Source of the DNA: an uncultured Eubacteriales bacterium
GTDB taxonomy: Bacteria; Bacillota; Clostridia; Oscillospirales; Butyricicoccaceae
Direction of reading: 5' to 3'
DNA length: 64,000 bases
Assembly: GCA_910586105.1 (NCBI GenBank)
Contig: CAJUGU010000003.1
Location: 1-64,000 of the forward strand
Position 1 is the first letter of the stretch; each line of letters opens with the position of its first letter. This document shows, in pieces, positions 20,181 through 29,518 of this stretch. The notes beneath the pieces were generated by a model that was not told where the DNA came from, made no database searches, and worked only from the letters and a program-made list of their open reading frames with translations. The position numbers and the translations under genes were made by a program.

Positions 20181-20801
20181 TTATGCCTGCTTCGCATCGT
20201 GCGAATGCCCGACGATGATTTGCTTGGATTTGATAAATACCGACAGCTTTTTGTACGCAAGCAATGTGATCACCGTAATAATAATGCCTTTCACAAGATT
20301 GAACGGCAGCACGCCGAGCAGCAAATATCCCCACATGCTGCCGATATGCGGATTGACCTGCGCGCAAAGGTCAAGGATCGTTTCGATCGGCCAACCCATT
20401 GCAACGGTATAATACGGAATGATCAAAAAGTTATTCGTCAGCATTCCCATTAGAGCCATGCCAACAGTTCCAGCCAAGCAGCCAACGACCGCCAGTTTGC
20501 GGGTCTTATGCAGTTTGTATATGCTTACCGCAATCACAATCAGCGTCGTCATCATAAAGAAATCCGCCAGTTCGCCCGAACCGCCAGTCGCTGATTTCGT
20601 CAAGTGGATCACGTCTTTGATCAGGATCATGCAAATCGCTGGACGGATCCCAAAAATAAACGCGCCGATCAGCACCGCAACGCCGCTTAGATCGACCTGC
20701 AAAAATGGCGGCATAAACGGAAGCGGAAACTCAAAATACATGAGTACCGACGCGATCGCCGCAAAAATCGCGGTATATGTGATTTTGCTGGTTTTCGTCA
20801 T
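20181..20801 (-). CDS. ribU: Riboflavin ECF transporter S component
   Basis: 206-residue substrate-binding membrane subunit of an energy-coupling-factor transporter. Six hydrophobic helices are visible, and the N-terminal FPLPFMPPFLQVDLSGV plus KDVIHLTKS are typical of RibU. It would work with a shared EcfA/A'/T module encoded elsewhere. The second ATG (20801) is used because GAAAGGTG lies just before it. The FMN riboswitch directly upstream independently supports flavin transport. Confidence 0.92.
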   Translation of the reverse strand: MTKTSKITYTAIFAAIASVLMYFEFPLPFMPPFLQVDLSGVAVLIGAFIFGIRPAICMILIKDVIHLTKSATGGSGELADFFMMTTLIVIAVSIYKLHKTRKLAVVGCLAGTVGMALMGMLTNNFLIIPYYTVAMGWPIETILDLCAQVNPHIGSMWGYLLLGVLPFNLVKGIIITVITLLAYKKLSVFIKSKQIIVGHSHDAKQA

Positions 20802-20840
20802 AATAACACCTTTCTGCATCCCAGTGCGGCATCCGGCCAG

Positions 20841-20872
20841 AAAAATGCCGCTGAAATCAAACTTTCAACGGC
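20841..20872 (-). terminator. Expression-platform terminator of the FMN riboswitch
   Basis: Minus strand GCCGTTGAAA pairs with TTTCAGCGGC (one G.U) and is followed by ATTTTTC, between the aptamer and the ribU start. This suggests control by transcription termination. Confidence 0.75.
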
Positions 20873-20916
20873 GCAAACGAATCACGATACGCAAGGATGC
20901 GTTGTCGTGATATTTG

Positions 20917-21040
20917 TTTCTTCCATCCGGACTTTAACCGTCGGTTGGGAATCGAACCCATCAGCTTTCGCTCGCAGACTTGTCGGCTTATAGGGGCCGC
21001 TTTACTGCCGGTGGAGAATTTCGCTCCGCCCTGAAACATC
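20917..21040 (-). promoter_or_regulatory. FMN riboswitch (RFN element)
   Basis: The minus strand reads AGGGCGGAGCGAAATTCTCC, then ACCGGCAGTAAAG, and ends with ACCGACGGTTAAAGTCCGGATGGAAGAA, which are the conserved RFN blocks. The aptamer binds FMN; binding should favour the terminator downstream and lower riboflavin uptake. Confidence 0.95.
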
Positions 21041-21089
21041 GTATTCTTTTTATCGACGACCCGGACGCAACTCGCCGCTCGTCCTCCTT

Positions 21090-21118
21090 ATTATATAGCA
21101 GTTCCTCAAAGTTGTAAA
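21090..21118 (-). promoter_or_regulatory. ribU promoter
   Basis: TTTACA, 17-base spacer, TATAAT on the minus strand, about 45 bases before the aptamer. Confidence 0.75.
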
Positions 21119-21230
21119 GTAAAATTTTATTTGCGTCATCCTTTACGCAAAAATAACGGCCACAGCAACTGGCAAGTCGAAAGTTTTACCCACTATTCGG
21201 CGATGGTATACAGCTGTCAATGGGAATCCT

Positions 21231-21836
21231 TTACAGCTGCGCCAACGCCTGCTCCAACGTTTCTCGATCGACAGCGGCGTTGATGTATTCCAACAAGGCG
21301 TTTGCCGTCATATGCTCCGGCAGCTCCAACGCATTCAGCAATTTTCGTCGTTGCTCCGCACTTCCCGGCCCGCCAGATAAACCATAAGCAACCATATCGG
21401 CCTTTGCGATCCAGTTTCTGTGGAAACCATCCGATCCGTTTTCTCCTTCCAGAACGGTCGCGCCCGCATCAAGCAAGGCTTTCCGGATCACTTCCGGCCG
21501 CATCCCTTCTACGCCGAGCTTGCCCTCTTTTGAACCATGGCGTTTGCGGGATTCCTTGCCTGCTATATCGGGTACATAAGCCTGGCGAAGCTGTTCTTTC
21601 GGGAGCGCGCCCTTCAAATAATTACGGATCACAAAGCCTGCGCCGTCACTGTCGGTCAAAATAATGATTCCACGCACTTCTGCGATCCGGCGGATCAGCC
21701 GCAAACGGTCGGCATCGTTAAAAATGCGGAATCCGCCCGTTTCCAATACGACTGTATCCACAAGCTGTTTCAGCGTATTCACGTCGTATCGCCCTTCGAC
21801 CAGGATCGCCTCGCGGATCTTCAGCCGTTCTCTCAT
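21231..21836 (-). CDS. rnmV: Ribonuclease M5-like TOPRIM protein
   Basis: TOPRIM nuclease family that matures 5S rRNA in Firmicutes. The catalytic Glu14 is in VEGRYDV and the DxD pair is TDSDGAG (Asp62, Asp64). A C-terminal helical domain follows the TOPRIM core. ATG 21836 is chosen because GGAGG precedes it by 8 bases; an in-frame upstream start would add 40 low-complexity residues. 201 residues from there, close to the family length. It follows holA by 5 bases. No rRNA operon is nearby. Confidence 0.85.
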   Translation of the reverse strand: MRERLKIREAILVEGRYDVNTLKQLVDTVVLETGGFRIFNDADRLRLIRRIAEVRGIIILTDSDGAGFVIRNYLKGALPKEQLRQAYVPDIAGKESRKRHGSKEGKLGVEGMRPEVIRKALLDAGATVLEGENGSDGFHRNWIAKADMVAYGLSGGPGSAEQRRKLLNALELPEHMTANALLEYINAAVDRETLEQALAQL

Positions 21837-21841
21837 ACTGC

Positions 21842-22882
21842 TTACCTCCCCGCCATGCTCAGCAGCGCCAGTTCCAGCAGTTTCTGCTTGTCGGCAGCGC
21901 TGCTTTTCAGCAGCACATCCGTTTCCCCACAGACCTGCGCGGCCTTTCGCAGCCATTGCAGCGTTGTTTTTCGGGATGCATTGACGATCTGTCGCGCATA
22001 GTAGCTGGAATGCGTCCCCAGCAGCTCAAACAGAGACGCTTCCCCACCGCGCGCTTCTTCATTCAGCTTGGCGGCATACAGCCGCTGGATATGCCGCGCG
22101 ATCGTGGTAAATATAGCGACTTCGTTGTTTTTCTGTGCGATCAAATCGCCTGTTAAGGCAACGGCTTTATCAAATTTCTGGGCGGAAATCGCGTCTGTCA
22201 GGTCAAAAACGACCGCATCCAGCACCCGCGTGCAGACGGAATCGATATGGTATGCGCCGATCTTCTCAACGGTTGCGAACGCCGCCGCTTTTTCGGTCTC
22301 ACCAATCAAATTCGTCATTGAATTCCCGCAGATAAACAACATGTACGAGCAGGTGCTGTCGTCGATCGTCTTACCGAGCGCACGGAACCGGCGGCGTAGC
22401 CAGGAGATCAGCTCGCGCTCTTCCATGTGGGCAAATTCTGCAATACATGCCGCTTTTTCCAACCGCTTATGCAGTTTGGTGCGTTTGTCCGGTTTGTATT
22501 CCAGCACGTCGTAATAAAACGTCAAACAAACGTATTCTGGCAGGTCGTCCAGGATCGTTTCTACAACCTTCTGATAGGCTACCGGGGCTTTGTAAAGGTC
22601 AAAATCTGTCACCACGATCAGCTTACGTTCCGCCATCGCGGGATAGCTTTCAATGGCGTCGTTCAGCGCTTCCGGCGTCAGGCTTTTCCCTTCCAGCTCC
22701 ACCAGATTGAATTCCCGAAAGGTTTCGTCAACGACCTTCTGTTTCAATTCATTCAGGTAGTATTCCTTCAAATAGGATTCTTCGCCGGCAATCAGATAAA
22801 GCCGTTCAAAATCGCCGGTTTTCAGCGCATTTTTGAGCTTTGCAGCCCCGTTTGGCTTCTTTTCCTTTGCCTTTACCGCCAT
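21842..22882 (-). CDS. holA: DNA polymerase III, delta subunit
   Basis: 346-residue clamp-loader subunit that opens the sliding clamp. LYLIAGEESYLKEYYLNELK is the N-terminal signature; domains I-III follow with the usual poorly conserved middle and a C-terminal collar domain ending LLELALLSMAGR. It overlaps the end of comEC by 10 bases. The comEC-holA-RNase M5-like order is compatible with translational coupling. Confidence 0.92.
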   Translation of the reverse strand: MAVKAKEKKPNGAAKLKNALKTGDFERLYLIAGEESYLKEYYLNELKQKVVDETFREFNLVELEGKSLTPEALNDAIESYPAMAERKLIVVTDFDLYKAPVAYQKVVETILDDLPEYVCLTFYYDVLEYKPDKRTKLHKRLEKAACIAEFAHMEERELISWLRRRFRALGKTIDDSTCSYMLFICGNSMTNLIGETEKAAAFATVEKIGAYHIDSVCTRVLDAVVFDLTDAISAQKFDKAVALTGDLIAQKNNEVAIFTTIARHIQRLYAAKLNEEARGGEASLFELLGTHSSYYARQIVNASRKTTLQWLRKAAQVCGETDVLLKSSAADKQKLLELALLSMAGR

Positions 22883-25125
22883 TCGACGTTTCCTCCTTTC
22901 CCCTCCTGCAAAACGATCTCGCCTTCCAGTTTCGTGTTATGGCAAGGCCTGCGCAACAGCTTTTCGTTGTCAATGTAACCACATTCGAGCACCAGCTCCT
23001 GCGGCTCGATCGCTTCAAACGCAGCGCGGAGCAAGTCGGCGTCTTCAATACTGTTTTCAGAAAGCAGTAAAATATCCGCCTTTACAGAAACGGTTTCCAA
23101 AAACTCCGACAACATTTTTTGCGTCAGGCTATGGATCGTTAAAATAGTTTGATCGCCTAACTTTATCTCAGCGACCAGCTTCCGTCCGACATCATCCCAA
23201 AGCGAGATCCCTGTCGGAAGCTCCGTTCCAAGCCCGATCGTATATGGTACTCCGTTTTTCTCGGCCGCGTCCAGCAATTCCGCATAAAGCTCCTTCTGCC
23301 AGTTTTCCGGGATCTCCGGAAAAACCAGCGAAGCGACCTGCCCGGTCTCAAGCAAAGCGGGCGCATAACGCGCATGCGCCTGATCGACTGCGGTCAAAAT
23401 CAGCGTGTCGATCCGTTCCCGACCATTCCAATTTAAGTATTCCACAACGGCCTGCGCGGAATCATGCCCTTTATCCCCGCCGCAATCGATCACAGTCAAA
23501 TTCCCATCCCCGGCGGCATAGATCAGCGTCTGCCCCGCCCCGCACGGCAGGATCGTCAGGCTGGCGTTCTCTCGTGTAAACTGTACCGCAAAAAAGCTGC
23601 ATACGGCCAATGTAATGCAAAGCGACGGCAGGATCCGAAAAACCCAGTTTTTCTTTGGCAACACCAAAAGCAGGATCCCAACGTACAGGATCGAAATCGC
23701 GACTTTGCCGAGCGCATTCTCCCACAAAAGGATGCCGAGCGGCAAGCCCGCGACCCAGTCGCTGGCCCATAAAACATAGGATAACAGCGTGTTTTCCGCT
23801 GCGATCAACCATGCCGGGACCGATGGTAAGAAAACCGCCCATAAAACGAACGGTATCCCCAGCATGAATAGAAGGCTGATCGCCGCCAGCGTCATCAGGT
23901 TTGCCAACGGCGCAAGGATGGTGATATATCCGAAAAGCTCCAGCAAAAATGGCGTTGTAAAGACCATCGAACACAGCGAACAGGAAATTGCAGATGCGAC
24001 CGCCCAGAGCGGTTTCTGAAACAGCCATTTCCATCCCTTAAACGGCTGCATCAGCTGAGCCTGAAGTTCTTTGGAGAACATCAAAAGCCCCAATGTTGCG
24101 CCAAAGGAAAGCTGTAGGCTTGCGCTGGCGATCGCAAACGGATTGAGTACGAGTAGCAGGTCCAGCGCGATCGCCAGCGAATTAGCCGGTTCCGATTCCT
24201 GACAGCGCAGGAAGGACACCGCCACCACAATATACATGATCGCGGCGCGAATGACCGACGGGCTTGCTCCTGCCATCGGGACAAAGCACAGGACTGCGAA
24301 AATCGACAGGAACGACCCAACCTTCCGGCTAAAGACAGTACACAAAAACATGGCCAGAAAGCCGACGTGCATCCCGGAAACCGCCACCATATGACTCAGT
24401 CCAGCTCTGCGAAGGTTCTGGGAATCGGTCGATCCGACGCCGGAACGATCGCCAAACAAGATCGCGTTCAGCAGCCCCGCCTGCTGCTCCGGCAGGTATG
24501 TATACACGGCCGTTTTCATCCGCTGCGTCAGACGCAACGGATAGGACCACCAGACCGGCTTGCCCCGTTCCAAATGCAGGGGCGCATCCTCCTCGCAGCG
24601 CGCAAAGACAAAATAACCGTTCGCTGCGTAATAAGGCTGCCGTTCAAAGCCGTCCCGTACGTCTGGCAGATAGAATTGCATGCGCGTTTCGATCGTATCC
24701 CCGGGTTCATACGGAGTCTCGGTCAGAGGAAGGTAGCAAAGCGTTTTGAACGCCCGGATGTTCAAATCCCTCGAAGCGTCTTTCCCAACGGCGGTGATGC
24801 GGAGACTTACCCGCTGGTTTTCCTCGTATACGTCGGCATAATCCAAAACGACTGCGCGCACCTCGTACAGTTCCACCCCGGCGAGCAGCTCGACCGGTTT
24901 CGAGACCACCCGCTGGTAGCCGGTCACATACAGGCAGGAAAGCGCCGCCAATACGATCCATGGCAACGGTTTTCGCAGCCGATGGTTTAAGGCGCTGAGC
25001 GCGACCGCGCCTCCAATGACCGCGATCCAAACGGCGGGCCATATCCGATCCAGCAGCCCGGTCTGCGTACCAAGCGCGGAAGCCAGCGCAAGGCAGACCG
25101 CCGCCGCGATCATGGGGCGTTTCAC
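22873..25125 (-). CDS. comEC: ComEC/Rec2 DNA-uptake channel protein
   Basis: 750 residues. An N-terminal soluble DUF4131/OB-like region precedes the multi-helix Competence domain with the signature GLSHMVAVSGMHVGFLA and PMAGASPSVIRAAIMYIV, followed by a C-terminal beta-lactamase-like domain. In that domain the usual HxHxDH metal motif is replaced by LILTAVDQAHARYAP, so the nuclease-like activity proposed for ComEC may be lost. The start is a GTG 7 bases after GGAGGGG. The family imports single-stranded DNA; no comEA is next to it. Confidence 0.92.
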   Translation of the reverse strand: MKRPMIAAAVCLALASALGTQTGLLDRIWPAVWIAVIGGAVALSALNHRLRKPLPWIVLAALSCLYVTGYQRVVSKPVELLAGVELYEVRAVVLDYADVYEENQRVSLRITAVGKDASRDLNIRAFKTLCYLPLTETPYEPGDTIETRMQFYLPDVRDGFERQPYYAANGYFVFARCEEDAPLHLERGKPVWWSYPLRLTQRMKTAVYTYLPEQQAGLLNAILFGDRSGVGSTDSQNLRRAGLSHMVAVSGMHVGFLAMFLCTVFSRKVGSFLSIFAVLCFVPMAGASPSVIRAAIMYIVVAVSFLRCQESEPANSLAIALDLLLVLNPFAIASASLQLSFGATLGLLMFSKELQAQLMQPFKGWKWLFQKPLWAVASAISCSLCSMVFTTPFLLELFGYITILAPLANLMTLAAISLLFMLGIPFVLWAVFLPSVPAWLIAAENTLLSYVLWASDWVAGLPLGILLWENALGKVAISILYVGILLLVLPKKNWVFRILPSLCITLAVCSFFAVQFTRENASLTILPCGAGQTLIYAAGDGNLTVIDCGGDKGHDSAQAVVEYLNWNGRERIDTLILTAVDQAHARYAPALLETGQVASLVFPEIPENWQKELYAELLDAAEKNGVPYTIGLGTELPTGISLWDDVGRKLVAEIKLGDQTILTIHSLTQKMLSEFLETVSVKADILLLSENSIEDADLLRAAFEAIEPQELVLECGYIDNEKLLRRPCHNTKLEGEIVLQEGKGGNVEWR

Positions 25126-25215
25126 GGATCTCCCCTCCTTCGTTACCTCTTTCGACCAACCGAAAACCGGGAGCAATGCAGGCGCATCGCTCCCAGTCCA
25201 ATAAGCCAGAACCGA

Positions 25216-25554
25216 TCAACCGGGAGGCCAGGTCATATCGCGCCCTGCCAACACATGGAAGTGCAGATGGAAAACGCTTTGTCCGGCCTGCTCCCCGCAG
25301 TTCGATACAACGCGGTAGCTTTCCAGCCCCAGCTCGCGCGCGATCTTCGCGATCGCCGCAAAGCAATGTCCGACGATGGCGCTGTTGTTGTCCGTGACCT
25401 CCGCCGCGCTCGCGATGTGCTCCTTGGGGATCACAAGGAAGTGGGTCGGGGCCTGCGGGTCAAGGTCATAAAACGCATAGCAAAGGTCGTCTTCGAAGAC
25501 CTTCTTGGAGGGGATCTCCCCGGACAGGATCTTGCAGAAAATACAGTCTTTCAT
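25216..25554 (-). CDS. HIT family nucleotide hydrolase (Hint-like)
   Basis: 112-residue purine-nucleoside phosphoramidase family protein. The histidine triad HLHFHVL is at 96-102, and the CIFCKI zinc-type start and GEQAGQSVFHLH segment are standard. ATG 25554 is used (8 bases after AAGGAG). It lies 21 bases downstream of alaS. HIT proteins remove AMP from aminoacyl-AMP adducts in some species, which makes the neighbourhood plausible, but that is inference. Confidence 0.92.
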   Translation of the reverse strand: MKDCIFCKILSGEIPSKKVFEDDLCYAFYDLDPQAPTHFLVIPKEHIASAAEVTDNNSAIVGHCFAAIAKIARELGLESYRVVSNCGEQAGQSVFHLHFHVLAGRDMTWPPG

Positions 25555-25575
25555 CACGGTTTCTCCTTTTACGGA

Positions 25576-28215
25576 TCAGCCAAGCTGCTCCGCTACGATA
25601 TTGTTGACCGCTTCCAACGCCGTTTCGAGCTTGGAAATATCCTTGCCGCCAGCCGTTGCGCTGTCCGGCCGTCCGCCGCCGCCGCCGCCGCAGAGCTTGG
25701 CAACTTCCTTCACGATCTTGCCCGCGTTCGCGCCCAGTTTGACCGCTTCCGCGCCACAGACGCACAGGAAATTGATCTTGCTGCCGCTGACCGACGCCAG
25801 AACCGCTACCATCTTCGGCGCGCGCGCCTTGACCTCGTCGCCCATCACGCGCAGCGCGTCCATATCGGTATCTTCCAGTTTGGTCGCGACCACGTTTACG
25901 CCCTTTACGTCCTTGGTGACGTTGAACAGTTCGACCAGCTGCATCTTCGCAATGCGGGCGGAAAGCTGCTCCATGTGCTTGTTCATCTGCTGCATATCGC
26001 CCATCACCTGTCCGACGCGCGAAAGCAGATCCTGTGGGTTGGTCTTGAGCGCCGCCGCCGTCTGGCTGATCAGCCGCTGGCCATCCGTGAGGAACTTCAG
26101 CAGGCCCTTGCCTACGACGGCCTCGATCCGGCGCACGCCTGCCGCGACCGAGCTTTCGCTTACGATCTTAAAGACGCCCGCCTTTGCGGTGTTGTCCAAA
26201 TGGGTGCCGCCGCAAAGCTCGATCGAGAAATCGCCGGCCTGCACGACCCGCACGACCGAACCGTATTTCTCGCCGAACAGCGCCATAGCGCCGCGCTTTT
26301 TCGCCTCGTCAATGGGCATTTCCTCGGTAATGACCGACAGGCCCTTCAAGATCTCCTCGTTTACGATCGCTTCAATCTGCTCGAGCTCGCCCGGCTTCAC
26401 CGCCTCAAAGTGGGTGAAGTCAAAACGGACATGATCGGCGTCGGTATAGGAACCCGCCTGCTCGACATGCGAGCCAAGCACCTGCCGCAACGCCTGCTGA
26501 AGCAGATGGGTCGCCGTATGCGAACGCGCGATCGCCTGACGGCGTTCCAGATCGATCGCCGCCGTTACGATATCGTCCACCGCAAGTACGCCGGCCTCGA
26601 CCGAACCAATATGCATGAATTTTCCGTCTTTTGTGCGCTGAACGTCTTCGATCCGCACTACTGCGCCCTTGGCTGAGGCCAACGTGCCATGGTCGGGTAC
26701 CTGGCCGCCCATTTCCGCATAAAACGGCGTATGATCAAGTACGACCGTTACCTTGTCGCCTTCGGTAGCGGAGCCGGAAACCTCGCCGTTTGCCACGATG
26801 GCAAGCACGGTCGCCTCTTCCTCAAAGACGGTATAACCGTCAAATTGAGTCTTGATCGACTTATCAAGGCCAAGGTCTTCACTCGCCCAGCCCAGATCGC
26901 CCATGCGTTTGCGGTCTTCGCGGGCGCGGACGCGCTGTTCGTTCATCAGACGGTCAAACTCTTCGCGGTCGGTGTTCAGTCCGTTTTCTTCAAGGATCTC
27001 GAGCGTCAGATCGATCGGGAACCCGAACGTATCGTACAGCTTGAAAGCGTCCGCAGCAGGCAGTTCGCCGCCGCCCTGCGCCTTGACTTCTGCGATCTTA
27101 TCATTCAGGATGGACAGGCCGCTGTCGATCGTCGCGTCAAACCGCGTCTCCTCCATCTGGATCACCTTGCGGATGTAATCCTGTTTTTGCACCAGCTCGG
27201 GGTATGCGTCGCCGCTTTCCCGGATCACTGTCCCACAAACGTCCACCAGGAACGGCTTGTTGATGCCAAGCAGCTTGCCATGACGCGCGGCGCGGCGCAG
27301 CAGGCGGCGGAGCACATAGCCTCTCCCCTCGTTGGACGGGATCACGCCGTCGCAGATCATCATGGTCGTCGAACGGATGTGGTCGGTGATCACGCGAAGG
27401 GATACGTCGCTATCATGATTTTGATGGTAGGTGACGCCGGCGATCTCTTCGATGTGTTTCATGATATTGCGGACGGTATCGACCTCAAACAGGGAATCCA
27501 CGTCCTGCACGACGACCGCGAGACGTTCCAGCCCCATGCCGGTGTCGATGTTCTTCTGCTTCAGCTCGGTATAATTGCCCTTGCCATCGTTGTCAAACTG
27601 GGAGAAAACGTTGTTCCAGACCTCCATATAACGGTCGCAGTCGCAGCCGACCGTACAGCCAGACTTGCCGCAGCCGTATTTTTCTCCGCGATCGTAGTAG
27701 ATCTCCGAGCAGGGGCCGCAAGGGCCGGAGCCGTGCTCCCAGAAGTTGTCTGCCTTCCCGAAGCGGAAAATCCGCTCCGAGGGGATACCCATAACGTTGT
27801 GCCAGATCTCAAACGCTTCCTCATCATCCTCATAGATGGACGGATACAGCCGGTCGGGATCCAGCCCGACGACATCCGTCAGGAATTCCCAGCTCCATTC
27901 GATCGCTTCGCGCTTGAAATAGTCGCCAAATGAGAAATTGCCAAGCATTTCAAAAAAGGTGCCATGGCGGGCGGTCTTGCCGACATTGTCGATATCGCCC
28001 GTGCGGATGCACTTCTGACAGGTCGTTACGCGGTGACGCGGCGGCTCCTGTTCGCCCGTGAAATACGGCTTCATCGGCGCCATGCCCGAGTTGATAAGAA
28101 GCAATGACGCGTCATTTTGCGGGATCAGCGAAAAGCTGGGCAGCCGAAGATGGTCCTTGCTCTCAAAATAAGCGAGATAGGCCTCTCGCAGCTCATTGAG
28201 TCCTCTGTACTGCAT
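25576..28215 (-). CDS. alaS: Alanyl-tRNA synthetase
   Basis: 879-residue class II synthetase. From the N-terminus: catalytic core with RHGTFFEMLGNFSFGDYFK, tRNA-recognition domain, editing domain with HTATHLL and CGGTHLDNT zinc/catalytic residues, and a C-terminal DHHA1 region with the glycine-rich CGGGGGGRPDSATAGG. All sites look intact. The leader has a GC-rich hairpin but no T-box sequence, although many Firmicutes alaS genes carry one. Confidence 0.98.
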   Translation of the reverse strand: MQYRGLNELREAYLAYFESKDHLRLPSFSLIPQNDASLLLINSGMAPMKPYFTGEQEPPRHRVTTCQKCIRTGDIDNVGKTARHGTFFEMLGNFSFGDYFKREAIEWSWEFLTDVVGLDPDRLYPSIYEDDEEAFEIWHNVMGIPSERIFRFGKADNFWEHGSGPCGPCSEIYYDRGEKYGCGKSGCTVGCDCDRYMEVWNNVFSQFDNDGKGNYTELKQKNIDTGMGLERLAVVVQDVDSLFEVDTVRNIMKHIEEIAGVTYHQNHDSDVSLRVITDHIRSTTMMICDGVIPSNEGRGYVLRRLLRRAARHGKLLGINKPFLVDVCGTVIRESGDAYPELVQKQDYIRKVIQMEETRFDATIDSGLSILNDKIAEVKAQGGGELPAADAFKLYDTFGFPIDLTLEILEENGLNTDREEFDRLMNEQRVRAREDRKRMGDLGWASEDLGLDKSIKTQFDGYTVFEEEATVLAIVANGEVSGSATEGDKVTVVLDHTPFYAEMGGQVPDHGTLASAKGAVVRIEDVQRTKDGKFMHIGSVEAGVLAVDDIVTAAIDLERRQAIARSHTATHLLQQALRQVLGSHVEQAGSYTDADHVRFDFTHFEAVKPGELEQIEAIVNEEILKGLSVITEEMPIDEAKKRGAMALFGEKYGSVVRVVQAGDFSIELCGGTHLDNTAKAGVFKIVSESSVAAGVRRIEAVVGKGLLKFLTDGQRLISQTAAALKTNPQDLLSRVGQVMGDMQQMNKHMEQLSARIAKMQLVELFNVTKDVKGVNVVATKLEDTDMDALRVMGDEVKARAPKMVAVLASVSGSKINFLCVCGAEAVKLGANAGKIVKEVAKLCGGGGGGRPDSATAGGKDISKLETALEAVNNIVAEQLG

Positions 28216-28257
28216 ATTGGGTTCAATCCTCCAAATTAAAATCTTTCAAATAAAACG

Positions 28258-28287
28258 CCCGCCCCAGAAGAACGGTTTCGGGGCGGG
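28258..28287 (-). terminator. Terminator-like hairpin in the alaS leader
   Basis: CCCGCCCC and GGGGCGGG pair around a 14-base loop, with GCGTTTTATTTG following on the minus strand. It is downstream of the predicted alaS promoter, so it could act as an attenuator, or it may end transcription of the acyltransferase operon. Confidence 0.6.
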
Positions 28288-28325
28288 AGAAATTTCCTTA
28301 GCCGCTGCATGGGCTCGCTTTTATT

Positions 28326-28353
28326 ATTTTACCATAAGAACCGGCGTTGTCAA
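28326..28353 (-). promoter_or_regulatory. alaS promoter
   Basis: Minus strand TTGACA, 16-base spacer, TAAAAT. The -35 box overlaps the stop codon of the acyltransferase reading frame. Confidence 0.65.
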
Positions 28354-29518
28354 GATTTTTTGGCTACAATTTGGGCGGAGTTCATCCCCATATCCCAAAA
28401 CCAGTTCAGGAAAACGGACGCGCCAAGAGACATTGCGATCAGGATCGCAAGATCGACCCATACGTTTGACGTGGCGTAAACGATATAAGTAGCTTCCAGA
28501 AAATAATACGCGAAAAAGGAATGCGTCAGCCACATGTTGGTGCTGTGCTTCCCCAAAAGGCCGAAAAAGCGCTTGAGCGGCCGGAGCCTGTCCAAAATCA
28601 CCGACAGCATGGGCACGATCAGGATACAGTACAGGATATCCATGCTCCCGGCGGAAATGAAGGTCCGATACCAATACAGGACAGCCGTTCCCAAGCAGCA
28701 TAACAGGAGCGAAAGGGGCGTTTCACAGAGCAAGACCTTGAGCCTGCGCATCAAATCATATTTCGCCGACACGATACCGGCAAAGAAGGTGCTTGCCATG
28801 CCCGTGATCATTAAAAAACGGCTGTAGTACACGTTCGCGGCCAGCGGCGCGAACGCCTCGACGCGGGCTACTGACGGAAAGAATCCGCTGATCAAAATAT
28901 CGATCCCGAAAACAAGGAACAGGTCCACCCAAAGGTTTTGGCACCGTTGAATGGCGCAGCAAAACAGATAGCCCATCGGGATCGCGCACAGATAGCTTCC
29001 GAAAAACCACCATTCCCCATTCAGCGAGCTTGACCAGCCGGTGAGGTTGGAAACGATCGTTGTGATCAACGATTCAGCGTCGTTTATCACAAACCACGAG
29101 CATAACGGGTTAATCCCCTCGCCGCTTCGCGAAAAAAGCAGGTATCCCGCCGGAATGAAGATCGCGAAAACCTTCCAATATGCCTTATAAAGCGTAAACA
29201 CGGAATCCGCAACGCGCAGTTCCCTCCTGCGCCAGCGTATAAAAAGGCCGTATCCGCCCAGGAAAAAATAAAGGGAAACGCAAAAGTTTGCCGCTAACGC
29301 AAAGCGCTCAATACCCCCCCCGGCTTGGGCAGGGCTAGTAAAGGCTTGAATCCCTCAAATCCGACCGGGAACCGATCCGGAAACGCCGCAAGGTGATGAA
29401 ACAACATCAGCACCAGCGCGATGCCCTTGACCGCCTTTGTGTCGTCTCTTGTGAATCCTTGCTGCCGCACAGCGCAGGAATCCTCCGTCTGCTTTGGCAA
29501 TGCCGCTGCCTGCGCCAC
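28350..29518 (-). pseudogene. Membrane acyltransferase (acyltransferase 3 family), frameshifted at a G8 tract
   Basis: Two frames form one gene. The first (29518 to 29294) has the family start TKAVKGIALVLMLFHHLAAF and reads through eight G's on the minus strand (29314-29321) to an early stop. Removing one G joins it, without any stop, to a frame encoding IERFALAANFCVSLYFFLGG, which leads into the long frame ending at 28350 with about nine more membrane helices. The intact product would be about 389 residues and acylate a surface or secreted glycan or lipid. The G run may be a phase-variation site, a fixed mutation, or an assembly error. The GTG start directly follows the U32 gene. Confidence 0.8.

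Noticed and set aside
25255..27933. Two long plus-strand open frames opposite alaS
   Set aside because: Antisense shadows of alaS with Arg/His-rich composition and no recognisable domain.
28216..28350. T-box in front of alaS
   Set aside because: The conserved bulge sequence and specifier features are absent, although such leaders are common for alaS.
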